Origin: Planococcus sp. MB-3u-03
GTDB taxonomy: Bacteria > Bacillota > Bacilli > Bacillales_A > Planococcaceae
Assembly: GCF_002833405.1 (NCBI RefSeq)
Contig: NZ_CP025135.1
Location: 3,081,501-3,145,500, forward strand
DNA length: 64,000 nucleotides
Reading direction: 5' to 3'
The notes beneath the pieces are model-generated. The model made no database searches and was not told where the DNA came from. It saw only the letters and a list, made by a program, of their open reading frames with translations. Each line of letters starts with the position of its first letter. The first letter of the stretch is position 1. Shown one piece after another: positions 18,699 to 27,840 of this stretch. The position numbers and the translations under genes are program-made.

Positions 18699-19046
18699 TT
18701 AAGAAGAAAGCAGCTCAATTTCAATCGCTAAGCTGCCCCATTCCTGTTCACGCGCTGGCGAATAGAGGGTGTGGATGGATTTCACGCGTTTTTCAATATT
18801 GTTATCCACAATTCCGAATTTCTCAGCAGGAATGTCTTCAAACATTTCCCGAAACGTAGGATATGTGCATAACTTTGTGATTTTCACCGTTAGTTTTTCG
18901 TCTTCGCCGGGCAGTTGCGTGAATTCTATCGTGTCTTCCTCTTTCAATTTTCGTCTCTTTGGATCGTATAGCCTGATTTCGATCGTTTTCTTTCCGGACT
19001 GGATTGCCCGGAAAGGTTCTTCGTAAAGTTTCATTTTGTGCTCCAT
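18699..19046 (-). CDS. ASCH-domain protein
   Basis: 115 residues. KTIEIRLYDPKRRKLKEEDTI and the strand-rich remainder fit the ASCH/PUA-like fold, with the conserved EIRLYDPKR segment near residue 25. Such domains bind RNA or modified nucleosides, and YqfB-like members are amidohydrolases on acetylcytidine. The start ATG at 19046 follows TTTGGAGGATATCG. It is a stand-alone minus-strand gene downstream of the DASS transporter. Confidence 0.75.
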   Translation of the reverse strand: MEHKMKLYEEPFRAIQSGKKTIEIRLYDPKRRKLKEEDTIEFTQLPGEDEKLTVKITKLCTYPTFREMFEDIPAEKFGIVDNNIEKRVKSIHTLYSPAREQEWGSLAIEIELLSS

Positions 19047-19101
19047 CGATATCCTCCAAAGTCATCGTTAGTAGAAAAAAGTTCGAGAAATTTATTCTTT
19101 A

Positions 19102-20526
19102 TTACCATAGGCCAAGCGCTTTCCACCATAGGCCGCCTGCGCCAAACCAGACCACAATGTGGATAAGGGAAATGATGAACCCAAGGCTCCACCATTTCTT
19201 TTGGCTGACATAGCCGCTTCCGAAAAAGACCGGAGCCGGGCCAGCGCCGTAATGCGTCAAGCAGCTGAACAAGTTCGAGAAGAACGCGAGAATCAGTGCT
19301 GACAGGAGCGGTGGTGCGCCTGAAGCCACGATGACCGACAAGAACGCCGCATACATCGCGCTGACGTGAGCCGTGTTGCTGGCAAAGAAATAATGAGAGT
19401 AAAAATAGACGATCGCCAGGATTACTAAGGTCATCATCCACGACATTTGTCCGACGGCATTCCCCATCAAATCGCTAAACCAAGGAATCATGCCCAATTC
19501 GTTCAAATACGTCGCCATCATGACAAGTACAGAGAACCAGACGAGCGTATCCCAGGCACCTTGCTCTTTTTTGATATCCGACCAGGTCAACACGCCGCTG
19601 AGCAGCAGCACACAGAGTCCCACGAACGCGCTGGTCGTCGCACTGATGCCGAAGTTTCCGCCAAAAATCCAGAGCGATAACAGCAGGACGAAGACGCCGA
19701 TCATATAGCGTTCTTCTTTTTTCATCGGCCCCATTTCCTTCAATTTCTCTACCGCAATGGCAGAGGCTTCCGGTGTTTCTTTTAATTCAGGCGGGTACAA
19801 TTTGTAAATCACAAAAGGAATGAGCGCCAAACTGATCAAGCCGGGCACTAATGCAGCGAGCGCCCAACCGCCCCAAGTGATTGTCTCTCCTGTGATTTCC
19901 TGTGTAATCTGGACAGCGAGCGGGTTCGCGGCCATAGCCGTGACAAACATCGCCGAAGTGATCATATCTCCTTGGAAAGAGACCTTGACCAAAAATGACC
20001 CGATGCGCCGCTCCGTGCCGTCTCCGACTCTCGAGTCGTACGTTTCGGAAAGCGAGCGAATGATCGGGAAAATGATTCCGCCGGCCCGTGCCGTATTCGA
20101 TGGCATGGCTGGTGCCAAGATCAAATCACTCAGCAGCATCGAATACGACAAGCCGAGCGTTTTCTTGCCGAACAGCCGGACAAACAGATACGAAACCCGT
20201 GTCCCTAAGCCGGTTTTGATAAATCCACGGGAAATGAAAAAAGCGATGACAATCAGCCAAATGGTCGTGTTTTGAAATCCGCTTAACGATTGTTCCAAGG
20301 TAAGGATTTGGGTTAACGCAATCACCGTCAGCGCAAGAATGGCCGTGCTTCCCATCGGTATCGGTTTGATCACCAATGCCACAATCGTAGCCACAAAGAT
20401 ACTGAACAAATGCCAAGCATCCGTTTCCAATCCAGCAGGTGCGGGAATGAACCAGATAATCGCTCCAATGCCGACACAAATTAAGAGCAACTTCCAGTTC
20501 ACTTCTCCTTGTTTTTGAGTATTCAT
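19102..20526 (-). CDS. DASS-family (SLC13) anion symporter, dicarboxylate/2-oxoglutarate type
   Basis: 474 residues from the ATG at 20526 (AAGGAGAAGTAGG just before it). About 12 hydrophobic segments with the two repeat signatures of the family: the PSNTARAGGIIFP loop, containing the substrate-binding SNT, and the second-half SNTAHVSAMYAA. Members carry succinate, malate, citrate or 2-oxoglutarate with Na+ or by exchange. The sequence resembles the CitT/YflS branch. No transporter partner or regulator lies beside it. Confidence 0.88.
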   Translation of the reverse strand: MNTQKQGEVNWKLLLICVGIGAIIWFIPAPAGLETDAWHLFSIFVATIVALVIKPIPMGSTAILALTVIALTQILTLEQSLSGFQNTTIWLIVIAFFISRGFIKTGLGTRVSYLFVRLFGKKTLGLSYSMLLSDLILAPAMPSNTARAGGIIFPIIRSLSETYDSRVGDGTERRIGSFLVKVSFQGDMITSAMFVTAMAANPLAVQITQEITGETITWGGWALAALVPGLISLALIPFVIYKLYPPELKETPEASAIAVEKLKEMGPMKKEERYMIGVFVLLLSLWIFGGNFGISATTSAFVGLCVLLLSGVLTWSDIKKEQGAWDTLVWFSVLVMMATYLNELGMIPWFSDLMGNAVGQMSWMMTLVILAIVYFYSHYFFASNTAHVSAMYAAFLSVIVASGAPPLLSALILAFFSNLFSCLTHYGAGPAPVFFGSGYVSQKKWWSLGFIISLIHIVVWFGAGGLWWKALGLW

Positions 20527-20847
20527 CCTACTTCTCCTTTTTAAATACTGTATTTTATGCAAGGAGGATTATACGCCTTTCCGACTGTTGGATTAATATA
20601 TCCGCTCGGCTATTTTATGCGGATCAGAAACAGGAATACGCTTACTTTTACCCGACAGTTGCCCTCAACCCCGGAACGGCGGGAACGGCATTTAACTGCT
20701 TTTGTGTTGTTGTAAATTTTGACTTTTTGTTCACAAAAAATTGTATGCGCTATCAATAGGGATGGCTGTTTTTACGATGATCAACTGACACATAAATTCG
20801 AAATTTTCTTCATTCAACTTGTTAATTTTGTAGTTCTCAAACGGCGT

Positions 20848-21393
20848 TTACGACAGTTGCCTTCCATTCTTCATGATTTGATCGGCAAGGGTCTCAATAG
20901 TCCAAGTTCCATCTACAAGTAAATCAGAATCCGGCTGAATCGTTTCGATCATGTTGAGATAAGCGCGCCTTCCATGACTTGCATAATGATTCACTTGTGC
21001 CACTATTTCTTCTCCGGAACTATTTTGAAAGTCTCTACTAATTCGCCTGGCCAGGGCAAGATCGAGCGGTGTCTCAATGAAGACAGCCAGATCAATAAAT
21101 TCTTTCATTTTCGTATGTTGATACGCAAACGGATAGTCTAAAAATATGTATTCCAACGGTTGCTTCAGCAAATCTTTGAGATCTGCAACGATCGGCTCGA
21201 GATCCCACTCATGAACATGGGCGCCGCGGTCGATCCATTCCAATACATCTTCCGGCCCGTCCAAGTCGTAATCATCAAAGAACAGCGCTTTGGCGTTATT
21301 TGTATGTGTTGCCAAATGAGTGGTGAGCGCAGTTTTACCGCCGCCTGAAACACCAGCGATTGCTATGGTGATGGGTTTATTCAAATTGTTCAC
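20848..21393 (-). CDS. P-loop uridine kinase-like protein
   Basis: 181 residues. Walker A motif GVSGGGKTAL is near residue 14, with FFDDYDLDGPEDVLEW at ~40 and FLDYPFAY at ~85 in the positions of uridine/phosphoribulokinase-like enzymes; a lid-type ARRISRDF follows. A GTG start overlaps the upstream gene's stop (GTGA), so the two are translationally coupled. It likely phosphorylates a nucleoside or small molecule; the substrate is unknown. Confidence 0.75.
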   Translation of the reverse strand: MNNLNKPITIAIAGVSGGGKTALTTHLATHTNNAKALFFDDYDLDGPEDVLEWIDRGAHVHEWDLEPIVADLKDLLKQPLEYIFLDYPFAYQHTKMKEFIDLAVFIETPLDLALARRISRDFQNSSGEEIVAQVNHYASHGRRAYLNMIETIQPDSDLLVDGTWTIETLADQIMKNGRQLS

Positions 21394-21593
21394 CGGCTCT
21401 CTCTTATGGAACTATCAGTTTCCGGTCTTTTTCTATTCAACCTAGAGACAATGACAAATAACATAGCTATAAGATTGATCAAAAACATAATGATGTAATA
21501 GATATGTGTGTCGCCTTCCATTAGATAAGTGCCGTATCTTAGCGTATTGATCGCTAGGACAATGACTAAAAATATGTGAGTTTTTTTATTCAA
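21390..21593 (-). CDS. Small membrane protein coupled to the uridine kinase-like gene
   Basis: 67 residues with two membrane helices (~8-25 and ~32-50) and a basic, Arg-rich tail. It starts at a TTG (21593) seven bases after AGAGGAG and overlaps the next gene by four bases. No family recognised. Confidence 0.6.
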   Translation of the reverse strand: MNKKTHIFLVIVLAINTLRYGTYLMEGDTHIYYIIMFLINLIAMLFVIVSRLNRKRPETDSSIRESR

Positions 21594-21648
21594 CTAAACA
21601 CTCCTCTTAAAATATTTCTTTGCATCGATTCTTTTAAATAAACAGTGC

Positions 21649-22197
21649 CTACTTTTCCCATTCTTCTCGCAGCATCCCCATTTTGATGGCGTCGAAGTAT
21701 TGCCCTTCCACAATCCGCGCATTTCTGATGCGTGCCTCTTCTTTCATGCCGAGCCTTTCTGCAACTTTCATCATTCTTTCATTGCCTGACCAGGTCGACA
21801 TTCCGAGTCTGTGCAGGTCCGTCGATTCGAAAAGGAAATCGATCCATAAGGTATAGGCTTCTCTGCCGTAACCGCCATTCCAGTAATTTTTATCGTAGAT
21901 GACGATTCCCGTTTCGAGCCAATTGGTGTTCTGGTCCACCCAATATGCGCCTACATAACCGATCACTTGTCCTTCAGCCCTAATCGCAAGAGACGTCGGG
22001 ACGCCTGCAGCAATCTCCCCATCATTTAGCCACTTTTTCCTGTGCTGTTCTTTGCTCATATATTCTTCAGGAATATACGGCCCATTCCATTTTTTCGCTT
22101 CTTGCTCTTTTTCTTCAAACCGCCAAAAATATAGTTCATCCAAGCTCTCTGCTGTATTTTCGATTAACTCAATTTTTCTTCCTTTAATTTCAACCAT
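21649..22197 (-). CDS. GNAT family N-acetyltransferase (RimJ/YdaF-like)
   Basis: 182 residues. The acetyl-CoA site is YWNGGYGREAYTLW (~105-118), and the ligand-facing LERLGMKEEAR-type motif appears as AERLGMKEEARIRNA near the C-terminus. AAAGGTAG precedes the ATG at 22197. Substrate unknown. Not obviously part of an operon. Confidence 0.82.
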   Translation of the reverse strand: MVEIKGRKIELIENTAESLDELYFWRFEEKEQEAKKWNGPYIPEEYMSKEQHRKKWLNDGEIAAGVPTSLAIRAEGQVIGYVGAYWVDQNTNWLETGIVIYDKNYWNGGYGREAYTLWIDFLFESTDLHRLGMSTWSGNERMMKVAERLGMKEEARIRNARIVEGQYFDAIKMGMLREEWEK

Positions 22198-22231
22198 TAT
22201 TTATTATCTACCTTTCTGCATCCGCTTAACC

Positions 22232-22864
22232 CTAAAGTTTTAATCTCTCATCGTTGTTTTCTTTATGTACCGTACAGCCTTCCAAGCTTACTCGATAGCC
22301 TGTGTCATCGACTTCTACGATAGTGAGGCTGGTGTCCTCAATATACGGCGGTGCCCAGAAGTGTTCGATTTCTGTGTCTTTGAAAATCATGAATAGCGCT
22401 TTGATGACGACTGAATGCGTGACGATCAAGACGTTGCCAGAAGAATGTTTCGCTTCGATTTCTTTTAAAGCTGTCCCGACTCTCTCGATCAATTCAGGGA
22501 ACGATTCACCGCCACTTGGCTTATACGAGGCCGGCTCATTCCAAAATGCATGGAAGCTTGCTTGATCCTGTTCTTTGATGGCTGATACATTGTGGCCTTC
22601 CCACTCCCCCATATTGATTTCCTTCAAATTGGGATCAAATACGATCTGAGTTGGCTTGTTTCCACGAATCAGTTCCGCAGTATGTTGTGCTCTGCCACTT
22701 GGACTCGCATAAATTACATCTATATCGACTAGCTCCATTCTTTCACTCAGCCATAATGCATTTTGAATTCCTTTGGCTGTCAAAGGTGAATCCTGCCATC
22801 CTTGCATTTTCTTTTCAATATTCCACTGTGTTTCTCCGTGCCTCGTAATATAGAGTCTTAACAT
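22232..22864 (-). CDS. Histidine phosphatase family protein (phosphoglycerate-mutase-like)
   Basis: 210 residues from the ATG at 22864 (GAGGTGGGCGA before it; an upstream extension to 22915 has no ribosome site). The phospho-accepting RHGETQWN is at the N-terminus, GEWEGHN is central, and the second catalytic His is in VTHSVVIKAL. These define a 2H phosphatase such as PhoE/GpmB/CobC. Without context the substrate stays open. Confidence 0.87.
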   Translation of the reverse strand: MLRLYITRHGETQWNIEKKMQGWQDSPLTAKGIQNALWLSERMELVDIDVIYASPSGRAQHTAELIRGNKPTQIVFDPNLKEINMGEWEGHNVSAIKEQDQASFHAFWNEPASYKPSGGESFPELIERVGTALKEIEAKHSSGNVLIVTHSVVIKALFMIFKDTEIEHFWAPPYIEDTSLTIVEVDDTGYRVSLEGCTVHKENNDERLKL

Positions 22865-23021
22865 TCGCCCACCTCGTATGTTTTGTAAATTAACTGCCCC
22901 TCTTACTATATCCAATTATTGTATATACATCCAACCAATTTACAGAATATTGTAGTATAATTAGGGAAATATTTTTTCAAGTACTACTCAGATGAATTGT
23001 TCGATGAAATGGAGGAAGTAT

Positions 23022-23780
23022 ATGACGAAACAGATGGAAGATGCACGCGTTGATATCGGAGGAATTCAGCTTTATTGCAAAGTGTTAGGGGAACGTACGG
23101 ATGGACCTGTAATTGTTTTCGATTCAGGGTATGGGGTGCCCACGAGGAGATGGAACAGCATCAAGGCGGAAGTCGCTTCTTTTTCTCAACTGCTCATCTA
23201 CGACCGAGCTGGTCTTGGGCGGAGCACTGGAGACTCGCGTCCGCACCATAGCCTTCAAAATGTTGCGAATCTGCGCAGCTTGCTTCAAGAAAAGGAAATA
23301 AAACCTCCATATATACTAGTCGGCCATTCTTTCGGCGGCTTGAATGTCCGCCTTTACGCAAGCATGTATCCGGAAGAAGTAGCTGGACTGATTCTTTTGG
23401 ATTCATGCCACGAAGATCAAAATAAACTGATGGCTGATGAATTGTCTCCTGACATGCAAGCTGATTATTACGGACAGTTTGGAGCAGAAGGCACTTTAGC
23501 GGAATTCGAAGAAAGCTTGGAGCAAGTGCGGAAATACAAAACGCTAGGCAACATCCCCTTAACCGTCGTAACCGGCGGCAACCAGCCTGATCATACTGAA
23601 GAGTCCTGGAATCACTGGATGAATTTCCAGAGAGACCTAGCCAGTCTGAGCACCAATAGCCGTCACGTCATACTGGAAGATGCGGGACATTTCGTTCATA
23701 TCGATAGTCCACAAGCCGTCATTCATGAAATTCAGCAGATGTATGATTCGTTGAAGTATCCTGGAGCAGGAAGCGACTGA
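23022..23780 (+). CDS. Alpha/beta hydrolase
   Basis: 252 residues from the ATG at 23022, chosen because GGAGGAAGTAT sits directly upstream; a longer frame from 22992 lacks this. The nucleophile elbow GHSFGG, the acid in LLDSCHE and the catalytic His in DAGHFVHID complete the triad. A GYG motif (DSGYGVP) probably forms the oxyanion hole. Esterase or amidase of unknown substrate, expressed alone. Confidence 0.85.
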   Translation: MTKQMEDARVDIGGIQLYCKVLGERTDGPVIVFDSGYGVPTRRWNSIKAEVASFSQLLIYDRAGLGRSTGDSRPHHSLQNVANLRSLLQEKEIKPPYILVGHSFGGLNVRLYASMYPEEVAGLILLDSCHEDQNKLMADELSPDMQADYYGQFGAEGTLAEFEESLEQVRKYKTLGNIPLTVVTGGNQPDHTEESWNHWMNFQRDLASLSTNSRHVILEDAGHFVHIDSPQAVIHEIQQMYDSLKYPGAGSD

Positions 23781-23906
23781 AAAACTCATTAGCTTGAGAA
23801 TAAACGAAAATAATTTATAAAGATGCCTAGTTCTGAAAGGAGGCATAAGACAGTGGAAAAATTGCGTTCACGCTCTTCAAAATAATAATTTTGAGGAGGA
23901 AAATTA

Positions 23907-24317
23907 ATGGCCATTATATTCAAAGAACATAAGCAAATCCCACGGGAGCAGTTGAAAGCACTTTACGAAGATGCTGAATGGTATGCCTATACAAAGGATA
24001 TGGATCAGCTGGAACAAGCCCTATTATGTTCGTTGTATGTATTATCTGCATGGGAAAAAGACAAGTTAGTCGGGCTGATTCGTGTAGTCGGCGATGGGTT
24101 AACGATTGTTTATATCCAAGATATTCTCGTGTTAGCAAGTCAGCAAAACAAGGGAATTGCTTCAGATCTTATGCACCAAACCTTGTATAAATTCAGCGGA
24201 GTACGCCAAAAAGTACTATTAACCGAAGAAGCGCCGAATGTTCGTCATTTCTACGAAAAGAACGGATTTCGTTCATGTGATGTAGGGACGCTCGTAGCCT
24301 TTGCTAAAATGGATTAA
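23907..24317 (+). CDS. GNAT family N-acetyltransferase
   Basis: 136 residues, a small GNAT with acetyl-CoA motif ASQQNKGIASDLM (~82-94) and a C-terminal NVRHFYEKNGFRSC. TGAGGAGGAAAATTA precedes the ATG. Substrate unknown. A strong terminator follows. Confidence 0.83.
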   Translation: MAIIFKEHKQIPREQLKALYEDAEWYAYTKDMDQLEQALLCSLYVLSAWEKDKLVGLIRVVGDGLTIVYIQDILVLASQQNKGIASDLMHQTLYKFSGVRQKVLLTEEAPNVRHFYEKNGFRSCDVGTLVAFAKMD

Positions 24318-24333
24318 TGGGAGTTTGAAATAA

Positions 24334-24370
24334 CAAAAAGCACATTCAATTTTACCGAATGTGCTTTTGT
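24334..24370. terminator. Bidirectional terminator
   Basis: ACAAAAAGCACATTC pairs with GAATGTGCTTTTGT across a 9-nt loop. It separates the convergent GNAT genes at 23907 and 24407. Confidence 0.85.
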
Positions 24371-24406
24371 CGATGATATGAGAATGTCTATTGTGCAAGT
24401 CAAAAC

Positions 24407-24946
24407 CTATTTTCCCTGTCCATCCCATTCATTTTCCAAAACACTATAAAGAAGCGAATCTCTCCATTTGCCCTTTACCCACAAAGTTTCTCTCAACTGC
24501 CCTTCGAACAAAAGACCTGCCTTCTCTAGGACTTTTCGTGAAGCGATGTTTTCAGGTGCACATGTGGCATAAATCCGGTGGAGATTTAATTTATCAAAAC
24601 CAAAACCAATGAGCTTTTGAGCAACTTCTGTGGCGACTCCCCTGCCCCAATAATCAGGATTAATAATATAGCCGATTTCTGCTGTGCTGTTCTCAAAGCT
24701 TTTGATAGTAAGTTCGCCAGCGCCGATCATTGCGTCATCTTCTGTATGAACTACAGCATACGCAAACCGTATCCTCGGAATTTTTTCAGCATCCACAATG
24801 ATTTGATCGACGTACTCGATCGTTTCTTCTACCGAATTCGGGCCCCATGGCTGTGTACGGCAAACTATTTCTAGAGAGGCGTATTTGTGTACATCTTCCC
24901 AATCGCTTTTCTTAAATTCTCTTAATTGAATCGAGTTGCTCACCAT
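24407..24946 (-). CDS. GNAT family N-acetyltransferase (RimJ/RimL-like)
   Basis: 179 residues with YWGRGVATEVAQKLI and the C-terminal NIASRKVLEKAGLLFEGQLRE signature of ribosomal-protein-alanine-type acetyltransferases. Its ATG (24946) directly follows the TAA stop of the GT2 gene, so it is the last gene of the GGDEF-like/GT2 transcript and is translationally coupled. Whether it modifies the polysaccharide system is only a guess from position. Confidence 0.83.
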   Translation of the reverse strand: MVSNSIQLREFKKSDWEDVHKYASLEIVCRTQPWGPNSVEETIEYVDQIIVDAEKIPRIRFAYAVVHTEDDAMIGAGELTIKSFENSTAEIGYIINPDYWGRGVATEVAQKLIGFGFDKLNLHRIYATCAPENIASRKVLEKAGLLFEGQLRETLWVKGKWRDSLLYSVLENEWDGQGK

Positions 24947-26173
24947 TTACCCCACTCCCTTAAAACGCTTTGTTTTGTCCCATGCAATCGTGTTGCCGCG
25001 AAGACGGCTCCAGATGTAGACCGTCACGCTGCGAAGCAATAGGATAATGAATAATTGGGCATAAGTGAAATACATGATGAAGATGAAGAAAACGTTTTTA
25101 GGAGATACATTCCTATCCACAACCAATGCGCTCAATAACTGGGCCGTGTAGACAATATAGCTCATGAACCACAGCATCAGTAATGGGGCTTCCATATTCG
25201 GCAATTCCATTCCCAGAATACTCATGATGAAAAAGATATCCGAGAATAAAAGGACGAGTACGAAAACCAAATACGTCAGTACATGCTGTAGGCTCAAGAA
25301 AAAAGTTTTTCCCCTCCAATGAGAAAGGTCCTTGAATGACTTCTCCAGCAAATAAATATTCCCCGTAAGCCAGCGTGTGCGCTGCTTGATAAACGTCAAT
25401 AATTTTTCCGGTTCTTGTTCCCATGTTTTTGATTCTGGTACTACTGGTAACTCATAGCCCTTCGCGTGAAGCCTCACCGTCAACTCTGCATCTTCCGCTA
25501 GAGCATGGACGTCATAGCCACCCAATTCTTCCAACACACTTCTGCGAAGCAGCATATTCGTGCCTGCTAGGGATCCGAGTTTCAAAAACTGCCAGCGCCC
25601 ACATTGCATCAACAATTGAAACACTTGAAACTCTAGGCCGATCATTCGGGTCAGCGTGTTGGTATGTGCATTTTTGGTTTTGACATAACCTACTGCACCG
25701 GCGGCTTTCTTAGTCTGTTCTGCGACTTCTACCAATAACTTCACTGCATCGGGTTCGGGTTCATTATCTGCATCGTATACAACAAAGTAATCCGACTGTG
25801 AAATACTCAGCCCATAATTCAATACACGGGATTTCCCAGAAGGAGAACTGACGGGTACAGGAATGTAATGGATTCTCGAAAACACTTCCGCGAATTCCTG
25901 TGCAATCTCTGCAGTCTCGTCTTTCGAATTATCGTCTAGTACATAGATATCCAATTGGCCGCTATATTGCAACCTCGCCATTGCCCTCAAGGTATCTTCC
26001 ATGACAATGCCTTCGTTATGAGCAGGGATCAACACGGCGACGCTAGGATAGTCTGACAGCTTTGGCGGCTTTTTAAATCGCATTCGATACCACACGCCGG
26101 AAATAGTCAGGATGGAATAAAAAATCAACAGCATCCAAAAGAACAGCATGATGAGCAAAATCACTTGTGTCAT
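24947..26173 (-). CDS. Membrane GT2 processive glycosyltransferase (YdaM-like)
   Basis: 408 residues: an N-terminal membrane helix, a cytoplasmic GT2 domain, and three to four C-terminal helices. The family A motifs are all present: DDNSKDET (UDP binding), the DAD motif in VVYDADNEP, the catalytic ED in ALAEDAEL and QRTRW (the QxxRW motif of processive synthases). It should polymerise a sugar nucleotide into an extracellular polysaccharide. The ATG overlaps the stop of the degenerate-GGDEF gene by four bases. This pairing recalls ydaK-ydaM in Bacillus subtilis. Confidence 0.85.
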   Translation of the reverse strand: MTQVILLIMLFFWMLLIFYSILTISGVWYRMRFKKPPKLSDYPSVAVLIPAHNEGIVMEDTLRAMARLQYSGQLDIYVLDDNSKDETAEIAQEFAEVFSRIHYIPVPVSSPSGKSRVLNYGLSISQSDYFVVYDADNEPEPDAVKLLVEVAEQTKKAAGAVGYVKTKNAHTNTLTRMIGLEFQVFQLLMQCGRWQFLKLGSLAGTNMLLRRSVLEELGGYDVHALAEDAELTVRLHAKGYELPVVPESKTWEQEPEKLLTFIKQRTRWLTGNIYLLEKSFKDLSHWRGKTFFLSLQHVLTYLVFVLVLLFSDIFFIMSILGMELPNMEAPLLMLWFMSYIVYTAQLLSALVVDRNVSPKNVFFIFIMYFTYAQLFIILLLRSVTVYIWSRLRGNTIAWDKTKRFKGVG

Positions 26174-26931
26174 GATCTTGCCCCCAACAACTCATTCAAC
26201 TGCTGAGCATCTTTAATATGAACCTGTTCAAATCGATAAGGAGGCATGATGAAATTCAGTTCTGCTTGGCTTTTTTCCCGGAAGCGCTCCATGACAATGT
26301 CCGCGCCTTCTTGATGGGTATCTTTTAAAAGGAAGTAGATGATGCCAAATTCGCTTGAAACTAAATCGTATTTTTGACGAATGGATTGAAGGGCGGCTTT
26401 TTCAAGCATTTCCTGTACATTCTGTTTCGTCCTCTTCTTCGCAGACTCTAGTTCAACCTTCAGGAAATACGATTCCTTTCCATTGCGGGCAGTCGATTTT
26501 AACACCCACTCTGCCTGATCTTTAAACTCAGTCAATGTGAGGATTTGAGATCCTTGTCTGTATTTTTGGAGCAATTGGACCTGATGCTGCAAATCTGAAT
26601 TTTGATAGCCTATTTTTTTCACAGCGTTCATCAGCATCCAAAAACTCAAATGAAAACTGGTGAATAGCAAATGGCTATACATGTATTGCACCTGCATGCC
26701 CTCAGGCAATGACTGGCCGAATGAGGTTACCGTTAAATAAGCTCCGTATAATAAAACCATCGTGATTGCATATAAAAAAATATAACGTTCACTAAGAATG
26801 GACATGAATACAAGCGACAACAGCCCAACGGCAATCAGCTCGAGATAATTGGGTACTGCAAAATAAGCCACCAGCCAGCCATTGAATAGCAACGCTAAAA
26901 TAAGTGCCGTCAAAACAAAGTTCTTCATCAT
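26170..26931 (-). CDS. Membrane protein with degenerate GGDEF-like domain (YdaK-like)
   Basis: 253 residues from the ATG at 26931, after GGAAGGAAATCA. About four membrane helices (residues ~5-110), a short coiled stretch, then a cytoplasmic ~140-residue domain with the strand-helix order of a GGDEF domain. The signature is lost (VSSEFGIIYFLL in place of GGDEF), so it cannot be a cyclase. The upstream I-site RxxD is also not evident at the expected spacing (Gln and Arg occupy those positions). It is the first gene of a coupled transcript with a GT2 synthase, so I infer it is its regulatory partner. The domain call rests on pattern, not alignment. Confidence 0.6.
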   Translation of the reverse strand: MMKNFVLTALILALLFNGWLVAYFAVPNYLELIAVGLLSLVFMSILSERYIFLYAITMVLLYGAYLTVTSFGQSLPEGMQVQYMYSHLLFTSFHLSFWMLMNAVKKIGYQNSDLQHQVQLLQKYRQGSQILTLTEFKDQAEWVLKSTARNGKESYFLKVELESAKKRTKQNVQEMLEKAALQSIRQKYDLVSSEFGIIYFLLKDTHQEGADIVMERFREKSQAELNFIMPPYRFEQVHIKDAQQLNELLGARS

Positions 26932-27197
26932 ATTGATTTCCTTCCCAGCACGCATAATCGGATCTGGCGCCTATACATAGCTTACTAATTTTGAGCCGAT
27001 TTATCTATCAGTACTCTGTTCGGAAGGGAGTATTTTAAGTCTATTATATGGTAATTATTAACTTTTTTAATTTATGGCTCAGAAAAGACGAATATGTCCC
27101 TTTTCTTCCCTTAGGGCATGTCTTCATTTTATGCGCTCAGAAGTATTCCGGTTATAATGGACTTAATCGATAAAAGTACGTATAGAGGTGGTATAAC

Positions 27198-27797
27198 ATG
27201 ATGAATACCTTCCGCAGACATAAACTCCACGAAGTTGCAACCAAACCCAAAAATACGCTTCAGTTTAATGAGCAGACTGCACCTGAAGCATTGCAGGCAA
27301 TCATCGACAATTTGTCGGCAATTCTCCGCGAAGCACGTTCCGAGCAGCGCGAAATCGTTTATTTGTGCATCGGGTCTGACCGGTATATCGGCGATTCCTT
27401 GGGGCCTCTCACCGGGAGCTTGATTGTAGAAAACGCCAAAATCGAGCGCGTATACGGGACATTGGAAGAGCCTATCCATGCGTTCAATTTAAAGCCTGCT
27501 TTAAAAGACATTCAAAAAACCTATCACCATCCGCTGATCATCTGCGTAGATGCGAGCCTTGGCGCGAAAGAACAAGTAGGCGATGTTCTGTTTGTAGACG
27601 CTCCGCTGATGCCGGGGAAAGCGCTGGAGAGAATGCTTCCAGAAACTGGCGACTATCATTTCCAGGGAATCGTGAATTATTTGGATCCCCTTCCGACTTC
27701 CCAGTTCCTGAACGACACTCGCCTCCACACCGTCATGAAGCTGTCCCGATTAATCGCTCGCGTCATCACCGAAAGCGATCAACAAGCAAGCCAATAA
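27198..27797 (+). CDS. yyaC: YyaC-family spore-protease-like protein
   Basis: 199 residues. CIGSDRYIGDSLGPLTGS near residue 56 and CVDASLGAKEQVGDVLFVD near 115 match the YyaC family, which has a HyaD/germination-protease-like fold. The two acidic positions (D in GSDRYIGDS and in VDASLG) would be the metal or catalytic residues. AGAGGTGG precedes the tandem ATG at 27198/27201. YyaC is linked to sporulation in Bacillus but occurs in many Bacillales that do not sporulate. Function unresolved. Confidence 0.85.
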   Translation: MMNTFRRHKLHEVATKPKNTLQFNEQTAPEALQAIIDNLSAILREARSEQREIVYLCIGSDRYIGDSLGPLTGSLIVENAKIERVYGTLEEPIHAFNLKPALKDIQKTYHHPLIICVDASLGAKEQVGDVLFVDAPLMPGKALERMLPETGDYHFQGIVNYLDPLPTSQFLNDTRLHTVMKLSRLIARVITESDQQASQ

Positions 27798-27802
27798 AAA
27801 AG

Positions 27803-27834
27803 ATTCCGTCCCAGCCGGGCGGATTTTTTTTTTA
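27803..27834 (+). terminator. Terminator after yyaC
   Basis: TCCGTCCC pairs with GGGCGGA (one bulged base) across a short CAGCC-type loop, followed by ten or more T. Confidence 0.75.
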
Positions 27835-27840
27835 GTATGG

